This document shows, one piece after another, positions 1 to 8,092 of a DNA stretch of 64,000 bases. The first letter of the stretch is position 1. Every line of letters starts with the position of its first letter. Under the pieces are notes generated by a model. It was not told the origin of the DNA. It was given only the letters and a program-made list of their open reading frames with translations, and did no database searches. The translations under genes were made by a program, and so were the position numbers. Origin of the DNA: CAVYUC01 sp963783085 (lineage in GTDB: Bacteria; Bacteroidota; Bacteroidia; Bacteroidales; Prolixibacteraceae); assembly GCA_963783085.1 (NCBI GenBank), contig CAWAMJ010000010.1:248001-312000 (forward strand), read 5' to 3'.

Positions 1-315
1 TGTATGATCCGTTTTCAGGTTTAACACCTCATTTATCTTTTTAAGATGCTGAAAATAAGCTTTTAGAATCGGTTCGTTTATTTTTGAATTCGATTCATCG
101 CCCAGATTTTCAACGTAGATGTTAAAATCGATTTTTCCACGGACCAGGGTATCAGAGAGCAAACGCCTGATTTTTATTTCTTTTTCGCGATACAATGCGG
201 GCATTCTGGTGTTAATATCCGTTTGTTTGCTGTTTAGCGATTTGATTTCAATGGTAATTTTTTTGTTGTTTATTTCGAATTCAGCTTTACCAAATCCGGT
301 CATCGATTTTATCAT
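1..315 (-). CDS. YicC/YloC family protein, N-terminal part (cut by window edge)
   Basis: The minus strand is open from an ATG at 315 to the window edge, giving about 105 residues of the N terminus. It begins MIKSMTGFGKAE and continues with a region rich in EIKSLN and LVRGKID-type motifs, the usual start of YicC-like proteins. Members of this family have been described as endoribonucleases acting in RNA turnover; that role is family knowledge. An internal ATG at 303 is possible, but the MIKSMTGFG start matches the family better. The C-terminal part, including the DUF1732 region, lies outside the window. Confidence 0.85.
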   Translation of the reverse strand, partial: MIKSMTGFGKAEFEINNKKITIEIKSLNSKQTDINTRMPALYREKEIKIRRLLSDTLVRGKIDFNIYVENLGDESNSKINEPILKAYFQHLKKINEVLNLKTDHT

Positions 316-345
316 ACTGAAAATTTTTGTGCTAATTTAAATATA

Positions 346-376
346 AAGTCGGAAGTCTGAAGACCGAAGGCCGAAG
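346..376. repeat. Intergenic heptamer repeat (about 4.5 units)
   Basis: Four imperfect 7-base units, AAGTCGG, AAGTCTG, AAGACCG and AAGGCCG, plus AAG lie between the start of the YicC gene and the end of mnmA. Short period-7 repeats of this kind are frequent between genes in Bacteroidota. No coding or structural role is visible. Confidence 0.7.
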
Positions 377-382
377 TTTTGT

Positions 383-1561
383 TCATGCGATTACTCCCGA
401 ACCTATCAATTCGTCTTCATGGTACCATGCCGCAAATTGTCCCGATGTTATTCCCCGTTGCTCATTTGCGAAAAGAAAATAAGCTCCTTCATCTTTTAAA
501 TGAATGCTGCCTTTTTCGAGCGGTTGCCGGTAACGGATACGAATGTCGAATTCCCGTTTTTCACCGGGCTGCATTTGTAAATCGGGCCTGATCCAGTGCA
601 TATCGTCAGCGGCAATAAACAGTCCGGCACGGTACAAACCCGGATGATTCCGGCCTTCTCCCACATAAACTATATTTCGCTGAACATCGGTGCCGATAAC
701 AAAAAGCGGTTCTTTATGTCCGCCAATGTTCAATCCTTTCCGCTGGCCAATTGTATAAAAATGAGCGCCCTGATGTTGGCCAATTACTTCGCCGTTCCAA
801 GGTTTATATGGGAATGGAAAACAAAGCTTGCGGTAGTTTTCTTCCGAAATTTCCACCTGTTTTTTCTTCGCCATAAACGATGCCGGAACTTCAACGATGT
901 TTCCTTCTTTGGGTTCCAGTTTTTGCTGCAAAAAAGTAGGTAAATCCACTTTCCCGACAAAACAAATGCCTTGTGAATCTTTTCGTTCTGCAGTTGGAAG
1001 ATTTTGCTCACGTGCAATTTTGCGGACTTCGGGTTTTAGCAAATCGCCAACAGGAAACATAGCCCTGGAAAGTTGTTCCTGGTTGAGCTGGCACAAAAAA
1101 TAGCTTTGGTCTTTGTTTGGATCTTTTCCCGCCAGCAACCGGTGAATAATTTTTCCGCCAACTTCAGTTTCGCTTTTCCGGCAGTAGTGACCGGTTGCCA
1201 CAAAATCGGCATCAAATTTCAGCGCCTCTTCCATAAACGTGTCGAATTTAATTTCGCGGTTGCAAAGTACATCCGGATTGGGCGTCCGCCCTGCCTGGTA
1301 TTCTGCAAACATATAGTCTACTACCCGTTTTTTGTAGTCTTTGCTGAGGTCGACAATATGAAACGGAATATCCAGTTTTTTGGCCACCATTTCGGCAATC
1401 AGCGCATCTTCTTCCCAGGTGCATGCGCTGGTTAGCGCGCCAACCCGTTCGTGCCAGTTCACCATAAAAAGCGCGATTAAATCGTGCCCCTGCTGCTTGA
1501 GCAAGTAAGCTGCAACACTTGAATCAACACCTCCTGAAAGTCCAACTACTATGCGTTTCAT
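383..1561 (-). CDS. mnmA: tRNA-specific 2-thiouridylase MnmA
   Basis: The 392-residue protein has the length and motifs of MnmA, the cytoplasmic enzyme that makes 2-thiouridine at the wobble position (U34) of Lys, Glu and Gln tRNAs. The ATP PP-loop SGGVDSS is at residues 9-15. The NPDVLCNREIKF motif carries the first catalytic Cys (about 100), and DSQGICF carries the second (about 200). ATGHYCR and KDQSYFLC are also conserved family blocks. The ATG at 1561 sits just before the PP-loop strand, so the start is secure. It is a stand-alone gene with the helicase gene upstream on the same strand. Confidence 0.95.
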   Translation of the reverse strand: MKRIVVGLSGGVDSSVAAYLLKQQGHDLIALFMVNWHERVGALTSACTWEEDALIAEMVAKKLDIPFHIVDLSKDYKKRVVDYMFAEYQAGRTPNPDVLCNREIKFDTFMEEALKFDADFVATGHYCRKSETEVGGKIIHRLLAGKDPNKDQSYFLCQLNQEQLSRAMFPVGDLLKPEVRKIAREQNLPTAERKDSQGICFVGKVDLPTFLQQKLEPKEGNIVEVPASFMAKKKQVEISEENYRKLCFPFPYKPWNGEVIGQHQGAHFYTIGQRKGLNIGGHKEPLFVIGTDVQRNIVYVGEGRNHPGLYRAGLFIAADDMHWIRPDLQMQPGEKREFDIRIRYRQPLEKGSIHLKDEGAYFLFANEQRGITSGQFAAWYHEDELIGSGVIA

Positions 1562-1630
1562 GGCCGCAAAAGTAGGAAATAAATACGAAAACAGATTTTT
1601 TTCCGGTTTTCGGGATTGTTAAAATAGCAA

Positions 1631-2908
1631 CTAAGAATTTGATTTTCCGGCCCTTGATTTTTGATTGCTATTTCTATTTGTGGTTTGTTTCCTTCCTTTG
1701 TTTGCCGGTTGTTTTCTTCCTTTAAATTTATTACCCGGCTGGTTGCGTTGCTGGCGCGCTTTTCGCCATTCCGGGCCTTCCCCTAAAAAATCAGGTAGCG
1801 GGAGTTTCATGATTTCCTTCTCAATAAGCTGTTCAATCTGGTGAAAATAGAACATGTCCTTATCGTTGACAAGGGTAAGCGCAACACCTGTGGCATCGGC
1901 ACGCGCAGTGCGGCCCACGCGGTGTACGTAATCTTCAGCATCCTGTGGCACATCGAAATTGATGATCAGGTTGATTTCCTTGATATCGATACCCCGGCTC
2001 AGTACATCGGTGGCTACCAAAATTCGTGTCCTTTTTGCACGAAATCCCTGGAGTACTTTTTCACGCTCGGTTTGTTCAAGGTCGGAAGAAATGGCTTCTG
2101 CCGGAATGTTGTTTTTGTTTAATGCCCGGGTGAGCTCGTTAACTTTCTTTTTGGTGGCACAAAAAATTAAAATGCTGTTGTAATCGGGTTTATCTGAAAT
2201 GAGGTGGGTTATCAAACCTATTTTTTGATTTTCGTGGCAAAGGTAAGCAGCCTGTAAAACACCTTCGGCAGGTTTCGAAATAGCAATGTTTATTTCTGAC
2301 GGATTGTGAAGGATTTTCGAAGCCAGTGTTCTGATTTTCGGCGCCATCGTGGCGCTGAACATCAATGTCTGCCTTTTTTTTGGGAGGTACGAAATGATCT
2401 TAATAATATCATCGTAAAATCCGATATCGAGCATACGGTCGGCTTCGTCGAGAATAAGGTATTTAATCGTATCAAATTTCACGTACCCGAGGTTCAGATG
2501 CGAAATCAGTTTGCCGGGAGTTGCAATCACAATATCGGCGCCTTGTGTCAGCGCCCGTTTTTGCTGGCCCCAGTCGTCGCCGGCGCCACCGCCGTAAATC
2601 GCGATGGAATGGATTCCCAGGTTATATGCAATTCCCTGTAATTGCTGATCGATTTGCAGCGCCAGTTCTCGTGTGGGCACTAAAATTAATGTTGTTGTTT
2701 CACCCGCTGGTTGATCCAGGATCATATCGAGAACAGGTATAACGAATGCTGCTGTTTTCCCGGTGCCGGTTTGTGCACAGGCAACCAGGTCGTGTCCTTT
2801 TAAAATTTCAGGGATAGCCTGCTCCTGAATAGGAGTGGTCTTTTCAAATCCCATGTATGTGATCGAATCCAGAATGTCGTCGTGTATTTGTAATTCCGAG
2901 AATTTCAT
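1631..2908 (-). CDS. DEAD-box RNA helicase, RhlE-like
   Basis: This 425-residue ATP-dependent RNA helicase shows the full motif set: Q motif around residues 21-30 (GFEKTTPIQEQA), Walker A AQTGTGKT (45-52), PTRELALQ (78-85), TPGK (130-133), DEAD (154-157), SAT (185-187), VATDVLSRGIDI near 295 and HRVGRTAR near 330. After the helicase core comes a basic, Gln/Asn/Arg/Lys-rich tail of about 50 residues, typical of RhlE-type proteins and probably used for RNA binding. Likely roles are ribosome assembly or RNA decay in the cytoplasm; the exact substrate cannot be told from sequence. Confidence 0.93.
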   Translation of the reverse strand: MKFSELQIHDDILDSITYMGFEKTTPIQEQAIPEILKGHDLVACAQTGTGKTAAFVIPVLDMILDQPAGETTTLILVPTRELALQIDQQLQGIAYNLGIHSIAIYGGGAGDDWGQQKRALTQGADIVIATPGKLISHLNLGYVKFDTIKYLILDEADRMLDIGFYDDIIKIISYLPKKRQTLMFSATMAPKIRTLASKILHNPSEINIAISKPAEGVLQAAYLCHENQKIGLITHLISDKPDYNSILIFCATKKKVNELTRALNKNNIPAEAISSDLEQTEREKVLQGFRAKRTRILVATDVLSRGIDIKEINLIINFDVPQDAEDYVHRVGRTARADATGVALTLVNDKDMFYFHQIEQLIEKEIMKLPLPDFLGEGPEWRKARQQRNQPGNKFKGRKQPANKGRKQTTNRNSNQKSRAGKSNS

Positions 2909-3211
2909 AAAAAATTATATTTCTACCAAAGGTTTTTGTTTAAGCCTTTTTGGTTTTTGCGCCGTCAAAGTAACAGAAAAATTCCGTAGATCGCGTTATC
3001 GCATAAAATTGAGTTTTTTAACAAACGCAGAAAAAATATACGCATGCACTTGGTTTTACCCATTAATTAAAACGTAATTGGTTTTGTTGTGTTCAATCGT
3101 GTTTTCAATTCCGCAGCAATTAAAAAGAATTTTCGGGAACCTGGCACAAAAAAAACATGTGCCGCATTTTCGCACATGTTTTTAAAAGTCTTGCAATTTG
3201 AAACCAGCGTG
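2909..3211. other. Intergenic region between helicase and patatin genes
   Basis: This stretch of about 300 bases has no supported gene. It holds the upstream region of the helicase gene on its left side and the terminator of the patatin gene near 3145-3183. Open frames crossing it show no family resemblance. Confidence 0.6.
3145..3183 (-). terminator. Intrinsic terminator of the patatin gene
   Basis: AACATGTGC (3154-3162) pairs with GCACATGTT (3172-3180) around a 9-base loop. On the minus strand the stem is followed by a run of eight T (3153 down to 3146). It lies about 30 bases past the stop codon of the patatin gene, so it most likely ends that transcript. Confidence 0.75.
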
Positions 3212-4480
3212 TTAAATTTTTTCAAGTTGAGATTTTACATTTCTTAATTCCTTGTATTTTTCCCAATCGAAATTTTTAATGAAAATGAGCGCTTTCCTCG
3301 CACCAAGTAAAAACAACTTTTTCTTTCGCTCATCGTCCATTTTAAAATTCAGCCAGTTGAAATCTTTATCCGCATCAATAAAGCAAATCAGCTTGTCGAA
3401 GTCCGGATTTTGAATCAGGAACTCATTGTCGGCATCGTGGCGCATGGTGCTGACCATTGAACCCATAAAACCGCCAAGGTCGTCAACAACGGCAAACTCC
3501 TGCCGATACGAGCTCAATTTTACGCCAAAAGTAGGCTTGCGCGGCGTTTGCCCGGTCCTGGCATGAAACACGTTGATCGGAAAATTGGAAATCATACCGC
3601 CATCAACAAATTTTACCTTCTTCGGAATTTTTCCATGGAAGTTTGCGTATTTCATCCATTGTTCGTTTGCAGGTTGCCCGGCGCCCGGAATATTGTCGAT
3701 TTCGAAAGGCACAAAAAAGAACGGTACCGACATGGAAGCCCGCACCATTTTAGCCGGCGACTGTTCCCACATTTTGTCGCCCCAGTACAAATTCGCCATT
3801 TTCGGAAACTGTACTTTTGTTTGTGTGGTTAAATCGGCAGCAATGATGTAAATCCGTGCGTAATCGTCGGTTACCGGTTCGCCGGTTATGCGGTTTTTTA
3901 AGCCGGCCGGGAAATATTTCTTTCCCCGTTTTTCAATTAATTCACCAATGGTTTCAATATGATTTGGCGAATCTTTCAACACTTGCTGAATCCAGTTTTC
4001 AAATTTTTCACCAGGGTTCAATCCAAGATTGACAAAGATTGCTTTTTTTAGTTTCCGGTAGTTCCAGAATAATTTGCCCAGCATTTTTTTAAAGGGCGTG
4101 CCATCAATAATTTTCTGGAATATCGATTTCAAAACCGGATCGCCGTCTACAAATTCAAAGAGGTCCTGTTTTGCCAAAACATCGAGCACGGCTTTTGATT
4201 TCTCTTTTTCAATGCTGTCTATTCCGGCCAAAATCAGTGTATTGATTGCGCCGGCAGAAGTTCCCGCCAGATGAAAAAAACGAATTCCGGCTGCTTCCAG
4301 AATGTATGTATAACCCACCAGCGCAATTCCCAAAACTCCGCCACCTTCCTGAACAAGGTCTACATACTGATGACCTTCTTCATCAATAACATCAGAAAAT
4401 ACTTTCGATTTTATTTCCTCAGCTTCTTTTATCATTTGCTGAAATTCAGGCTGGTTTACAAAATCTTCATATGTCATCAT
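3212..4480 (-). CDS. Patatin-like phospholipase
   Basis: The 422-residue protein has the patatin catalytic layout. A glycine-rich oxyanion motif (EGGGVLGIALVG, about residues 45-56) is followed by the nucleophile elbow GTSAG with Ser75, and the Asp of the Ser-Asp dyad is in VDGGMISNFP (about 292-301). Patatins are acyl hydrolases that release fatty acids from membrane lipids. There is no signal peptide, so it should be cytoplasmic or membrane-associated from inside. Two adjacent ATGs (4480, 4477) are both possible starts. Its lipid substrate is unknown. Confidence 0.88.
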   Translation of the reverse strand: MMTYEDFVNQPEFQQMIKEAEEIKSKVFSDVIDEEGHQYVDLVQEGGGVLGIALVGYTYILEAAGIRFFHLAGTSAGAINTLILAGIDSIEKEKSKAVLDVLAKQDLFEFVDGDPVLKSIFQKIIDGTPFKKMLGKLFWNYRKLKKAIFVNLGLNPGEKFENWIQQVLKDSPNHIETIGELIEKRGKKYFPAGLKNRITGEPVTDDYARIYIIAADLTTQTKVQFPKMANLYWGDKMWEQSPAKMVRASMSVPFFFVPFEIDNIPGAGQPANEQWMKYANFHGKIPKKVKFVDGGMISNFPINVFHARTGQTPRKPTFGVKLSSYRQEFAVVDDLGGFMGSMVSTMRHDADNEFLIQNPDFDKLICFIDADKDFNWLNFKMDDERKKKLFLLGARKALIFIKNFDWEKYKELRNVKSQLEKI

Positions 4481-4571
4481 GTCGAAAAGTTTTAAGGTTT
4501 AAATTTTTACAGGTTGGAAGTTACGGAATTTAGATGGTTTATAAATAACAGGTATTAAAGTATTTTTCAAC

Positions 4572-5579
4572 TTACAGGATTATGTTGATTCTTGCGCCGC
4601 ATTTAGTGCAAGAACCGTTGAAACCGGACTGCAAAATTTTGGTTTGGTACTGGTTTCGCTGAATGATGAGATTGCCGCAGGCGGGGCAAAAAGTGGACGA
4701 ACGTTCCTCGTCGTTAACGTTACCCATGTAAACGAACTTCAGCTTTCGCCGGGCGATTTCGAACAATTTTTTCAGTTTTTTCATGGGAGTAGCTGGATAT
4801 TGAAGCTTGTATTGCGGGAAAAACCGCGACAGGTGCAGTGGAACATTTTCTCCAAGTTCTCCTGCAATCCATTCAACCAGCTGTTCAAACTCCAGCTCGT
4901 CGTCGTTCAGTTCAGGAATAACCAAATTTGTAATTTCGAGATGTGCGCTGCTTTTGGCAATAATTTTCAGCGTTTCCAAAACCGGTTCCAGTTGTCCTTT
5001 GGTTTGTTTCTTATAAAATTCCCGGTTGAACGCCTTCAAATCGATGTTGAATGCATCGAGCCGGGGAAGTGCATTTTTTAACGGTTCAGGGTTGATATAG
5101 CCGTTTGAAACCACCACATTTTTTAGTCCTTTCAAGTGAGCTAATTTTGCTGTATCGAGCATGAATTCATAAAAAGTGAATGGTTCGTTGTAGGTGTAAG
5201 CAATCCCGATGTTGTTTCGTGTTTTTTCAGCTTTATCCACAATCTGTTCCGGGCTGGTGTCGTAAAAACCTTCGAAATCAGATGCATAACATTGCGAAAT
5301 CCGGTGGTTTTGGCAAAACGTGCACTGCAGGTTGCAGCCCACTTCGCCGATGGATAATATATTTTTTCCGGGATGAAAATGGTAGAGCGGCTTTTTTTCA
5401 ACGGGGTCGGTTCCCAGCGCAGCTATTTTGTTGTAAACGGCTGTGTATAATATGCCTCCTGTGTTCGTGCGTACTTTGCAAACCCCGGTCTGCCCCGGTT
5501 TAAGCTTGCAAAACCATGGACAAAGCACGCATTTTACAGTTTGGTTTTCCTGTTTTTCGTAAAAAAGGGCTTCCTGCAT
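4572..5579 (-). CDS. amrS: AmmeMemoRadiSam-system radical SAM enzyme (AmrS family)
   Basis: This 335-residue protein resembles AmrS-type, PflA-related radical SAM proteins. The 4Fe-4S motif CNLQCTFC (Cys82, 86, 89) follows the family block SIGEVGCN. An N-terminal Cys cluster (CVLCPWFCKL, residues 17-26, and C34) and a C-terminal zinc-ribbon-like pair (CPACG and CTKCG in the last 45 residues) are also present. AmrS genes often sit beside AmmeMemo (AmmeMemoRadiSam A/B) genes, but none is adjacent here. The reaction of the family is not firmly established, and substrate assignment is not possible from this sequence. Confidence 0.88.
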   Translation of the reverse strand: MQEALFYEKQENQTVKCVLCPWFCKLKPGQTGVCKVRTNTGGILYTAVYNKIAALGTDPVEKKPLYHFHPGKNILSIGEVGCNLQCTFCQNHRISQCYASDFEGFYDTSPEQIVDKAEKTRNNIGIAYTYNEPFTFYEFMLDTAKLAHLKGLKNVVVSNGYINPEPLKNALPRLDAFNIDLKAFNREFYKKQTKGQLEPVLETLKIIAKSSAHLEITNLVIPELNDDELEFEQLVEWIAGELGENVPLHLSRFFPQYKLQYPATPMKKLKKLFEIARRKLKFVYMGNVNDEERSSTFCPACGNLIIQRNQYQTKILQSGFNGSCTKCGARINIIL

Positions 5580-5651
5580 TTCCTGAATATTTTTCCAACA
5601 TTAACGTCAATTCAATTTCTAATTTTCCTAAGCAGCAAAATTCAAATTTGT

Positions 5652-6446
5652 TTATTTTTTCGGTAACAAATTGAGGTCGCGCCTCAATTCATTTACGTTT
5701 TTTAATACCTTCCGGATATCCGGCTCCGGCTCAGGGATTTCGGTGGTCAGATAACAAACAAATTTCCAAACTTCCTTTATTTCGGTAACCGGAATATCAA
5801 AAGTGTTAAATTCCGGATTGAGCGAAATCAGTTTTAATGAGCGGCTTTCCGAAATGGTGTTGCCCGCAATTTTAAAAACAATTCCCTCTTCCCGTGTCAC
5901 AAAAATGTATCCTTCGTTTGGTGTGATGGCGAAAAAATCGGACAAAAATTCGCCGATGATAATTGCTCCGTCGGGAATGGGTAGCATTGAATCGCCTGAA
6001 ATCGTAAATGCGCGGTACTTCTTTTCCTTCGATAAAAACGGCAACTGAAAAACCGGCAGCTTGCCAATGTATTCCGGATCGGCAAAACTGGTAACGTATC
6101 CGGCTTTCGCTTTTTCATTTACCAGTTCAATATTATCGTTGTTTTTTTGATCCACCGAAACCGCAATCACCCGCAAATTGGTGCCGCGGATAAAAACATC
6201 GAACCCATTTTCCAAATCGGTAAACTGGCTCTCCGGCAGCCGGCTCAAATCAACATTGATTAACGTATCAATGGCAATTCCGAAATATTTTGAAAAAGCC
6301 TGCAGGTGGTTTACCGTTGGCTGACTGATGCCATTCTCAATGGCATTCACCGTGGTACGCTTCAGATTGAGCGCAGCCGCTAAATCGTTCTGTGTACGTT
6401 TTTTTCGTTTCCGAAAAAATTTAATGTTGCTGCCAAAATAATTCAT
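5652..6446 (-). CDS. XRE-type regulator with S24 (LexA-like) domain
   Basis: With the ATG at 6446 the protein has 264 residues and begins MNYFGSNIKFFRKRKKR. An N-terminal helix-turn-helix (about residues 8-60) is followed by an S24 peptidase-like domain. The likely catalytic Ser is in ISGDSMLP (about 153) and the Lys in EGIVFKIAGN (about 192). A possible Ala-Gly cleavage bond lies in KAKAGYV (about 114-115). A longer frame to 6545 opens with TTG and adds non-conserved sequence, so I reject it. The protein looks like a damage-responsive or self-cleaving repressor. It is divergent from the radical SAM/DUF4130 pair, which it probably controls through the palindromes at 6604 and 7422. Confidence 0.85.
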   Translation of the reverse strand: MNYFGSNIKFFRKRKKRTQNDLAAALNLKRTTVNAIENGISQPTVNHLQAFSKYFGIAIDTLINVDLSRLPESQFTDLENGFDVFIRGTNLRVIAVSVDQKNNDNIELVNEKAKAGYVTSFADPEYIGKLPVFQLPFLSKEKKYRAFTISGDSMLPIPDGAIIIGEFLSDFFAITPNEGYIFVTREEGIVFKIAGNTISESRSLKLISLNPEFNTFDIPVTEIKEVWKFVCYLTTEIPEPEPDIRKVLKNVNELRRDLNLLPKK

Positions 6447-6596
6447 AACGCTATTGTTTGTTCCTGGTTCGACTCCGCATTCTGACAGCAGCAGCCGTCG
6501 GACCGGGTGTAGCCGAAATCTGAAAAGATTTTTTTTCTCATTCAAAATTACAAAAAAATGGTTCTGTTTTAAAAGAAATGATTAAATTATTATCGT

Positions 6597-6604
6597 TAAA
6601 TTTG
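6597..6604 (+). promoter_or_regulatory. Promoter -7 element before the radical SAM gene
   Basis: TAAATTTG matches the Bacteroidota -7 consensus TAnnTTTG. No good TTTG element lies 19-21 bases upstream, so activity may be weak or assisted. The predicted transcription start, a few bases downstream, falls inside the palindrome at 6604-6618. Confidence 0.45.
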
Positions 6605-6618
6605 ATAATATTATTATC
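6604..6618. promoter_or_regulatory. Candidate operator: 15-base perfect palindrome
   Basis: GATAATATTATTATC is GATAATA, a central T, then TATTATC. It overlaps the end of the -7 element and the predicted start of transcription of the radical SAM operon. A further half-site (TATTATC, 6588-6594) precedes it. An exact copy occurs at 7422-7436. The divergent S24 regulator is the obvious candidate ligand; binding is inferred. Confidence 0.6.
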
Positions 6619-6636
6619 ATTTCCCGTTTTGATTCC

Positions 6637-6701
6637 CGTGGAATTTGAATCCACATTTATTGAGGTTCCGAATCCCCGGTTCTTCCACGCCGGGGATTTT
6701 T
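6637..6701 (+). promoter_or_regulatory. Structured leader, possible attenuator
   Basis: Two hairpins lie between the predicted start site and the radical SAM gene. The first is GTGGA/TCCAC at 6638-6654 and the second is the terminator at 6671-6701. CGTGGAA (6637-6643), in the first stem, is exactly complementary to TTCCACG (6683-6689), in the loop of the terminator. The RNA could therefore form alternative or pseudoknotted folds. This is a sequence observation; no effect on transcription is shown. Confidence 0.45.
6671..6701 (+). terminator. Terminator-like hairpin just before the radical SAM start codon
   Basis: AATCCCCGG (6671-6679) pairs with CCGGGGATT (6690-6698) across a 10-base loop, and a run of five T follows (6697-6701). 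The ATG is only 13 bases further on. No complete gene lies upstream on this strand, so it would either end a short leader transcript or act as an attenuator. Confidence 0.6.
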
Positions 6702-6714
6702 AAAAAAATGGTGT

Positions 6715-8007
6715 ATGGAAAATAATAAAGTGCAAAAGAAACTGGAAGTTTTGGCTGATGCCGCAAAATACGATGTATCCTGTGCATCGAGCGGAAGCAA
6801 TCGGAAAAATACAACCCGTGGAATAGGAAACGGAGTGGCTTGTGGCATTTGCCACAGTTTTACCGACGATGGCCGCTGTGTTAGCCTGTTCAAAATTTTG
6901 ATGACCAACAGTTGCGTATACGATTGCGCCTATTGTATTAATCGCCGCAGCAACGACCGGCCTCGGGCTGCTTTTACGGTTGATGAAATCGTAAATCTTA
7001 CCATCGGGTTTTACCGCCGGAATTATATCGAAGGTTTGTTTTTGAGTTCAGGGGTGATTAAAAACCCGGATTACACCATGGAACGCATGATTCAGGTGGC
7101 AAAAAAACTTCGGCACGAAGAAAATTTCAATGGGTATATTCATCTTAAAGCCATTCCCGGCGCAAGCCCGGAACTTATCGGACAGGCCGGTTTTTTTGCC
7201 GACCGCCTGAGTGTAAATATTGAAATTCCAACCGAAGCCAACCTGAAACGCCTGGCGCCGGAAAAGAACTATAAAGGCATTTTATCGCCAATGACGCAAA
7301 TCCGTAATTCCATCCTGGAAAGTAAGGAAGAACGCCAAAAATACCGGAAAGCGCCGCGGTTTTCACCTGCCGGACAAAGCACACAACTCATCATTGGAGC
7401 CACGCCTGAGACTGATCGGCAGATAATATTATTATCATCCGGATTGTACAAATCACAAAATTTGAAACGTGTCTATTTTTCAGGATATCTCCCGGTGAAT
7501 CATTATGATGAACGGTTGCCGGCATTAAACAAACCGCCGCTGGTCCGCGAAAACCGGCTTTATCAAAGCGACTGGCTGATGCGGTTTTACAAGTTTAGGG
7601 CGGAAGAAATTCTGACAGAAGATCAGCCGTTCCTCGATTTGGATATCGATCCGAAACTGGGTTACGCACTTCGTAACCTGCATCTTTTTCCGGTGGATGT
7701 GAACTACGCCGATTATGAAATGATTTTGCGGATTCCCGGTGTTGGCGTACAGTCGGCACAACGGATTGTTCAGGCGCGCCGGTTTCGAAAATTGAGCTTT
7801 TACCATTTGCAAAAAATAGGAGTAGTTATGAAACGTGCAAAGTATTTTATTAAAACAAACGAACTGCCGGCATTCACCGGCGACTGGCAACCCGGGAAAC
7901 TGAAACAGAAAATAATGACAGAAACTGTTTCGAAAAACAGGAAAACAGCGGATACTCAACTCAGCCTTTTTACCGATTACAAACCGGCACTGCCGCCGGT
8001 ACATTAA
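6715..8007 (+). CDS. Putative DNA modification/repair radical SAM protein
   Basis: The 430-residue protein matches the radical SAM family that is genomically linked to uracil-DNA-glycosylase-like proteins (TIGR03916 type). The 4Fe-4S motif is CVYDCAYC (Cys67, 71, 74). Extra cysteines upstream (23, 43, 46, 55) may bind a further metal site. Near residues 340-375 is a helix-hairpin-helix (RIPGVGVQSAQRIV), a DNA-binding element that fits a nucleic acid role. It is followed after 85 bases by the DUF4130 gene, its usual partner. The chemistry of the family is unknown. The candidate operators are at its promoter and inside it. Confidence 0.88.
   Translation: MENNKVQKKLEVLADAAKYDVSCASSGSNRKNTTRGIGNGVACGICHSFTDDGRCVSLFKILMTNSCVYDCAYCINRRSNDRPRAAFTVDEIVNLTIGFYRRNYIEGLFLSSGVIKNPDYTMERMIQVAKKLRHEENFNGYIHLKAIPGASPELIGQAGFFADRLSVNIEIPTEANLKRLAPEKNYKGILSPMTQIRNSILESKEERQKYRKAPRFSPAGQSTQLIIGATPETDRQIILLSSGLYKSQNLKRVYFSGYLPVNHYDERLPALNKPPLVRENRLYQSDWLMRFYKFRAEEILTEDQPFLDLDIDPKLGYALRNLHLFPVDVNYADYEMILRIPGVGVQSAQRIVQARRFRKLSFYHLQKIGVVMKRAKYFIKTNELPAFTGDWQPGKLKQKIMTETVSKNRKTADTQLSLFTDYKPALPPVH
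7422..7436. promoter_or_regulatory. Second copy of the operator palindrome, inside the coding region
   Basis: GATAATATTATTATC recurs exactly, with two more shared bases (AT) after it, 818 bases downstream of the copy at 6604. It is read as CAG ATA ATA TTA TTA TCA. ATA and TTA are minority codons in this gene, which mostly uses ATT/ATC and CTG/TTG, so the site may be kept for DNA binding rather than coding. Looping with the upstream site is possible. Confidence 0.5.
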
Positions 8008-8092
8008 GAAGTGAACGGTTTATAGCAGCAGTAGTCAGCAGAGACACGATGTGTTGTGCTTTTCCTGAAATTTTAAACACAGAAGAATTGTA

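Noticed and set aside
6447..6545. N-terminal extension of the S24 regulator
   Set aside because: It begins with TTG and is unlike the family; the ATG at 6446 starts directly before the helix-turn-helix.
6631..6706. tRNA-like T arm on the minus strand
   Set aside because: GTGGA, a seven-base loop TTCAAAT and TCCAC form a perfect T-arm, but no matching acceptor, D or anticodon arm is found, and the region is better explained by two hairpins of a leader.
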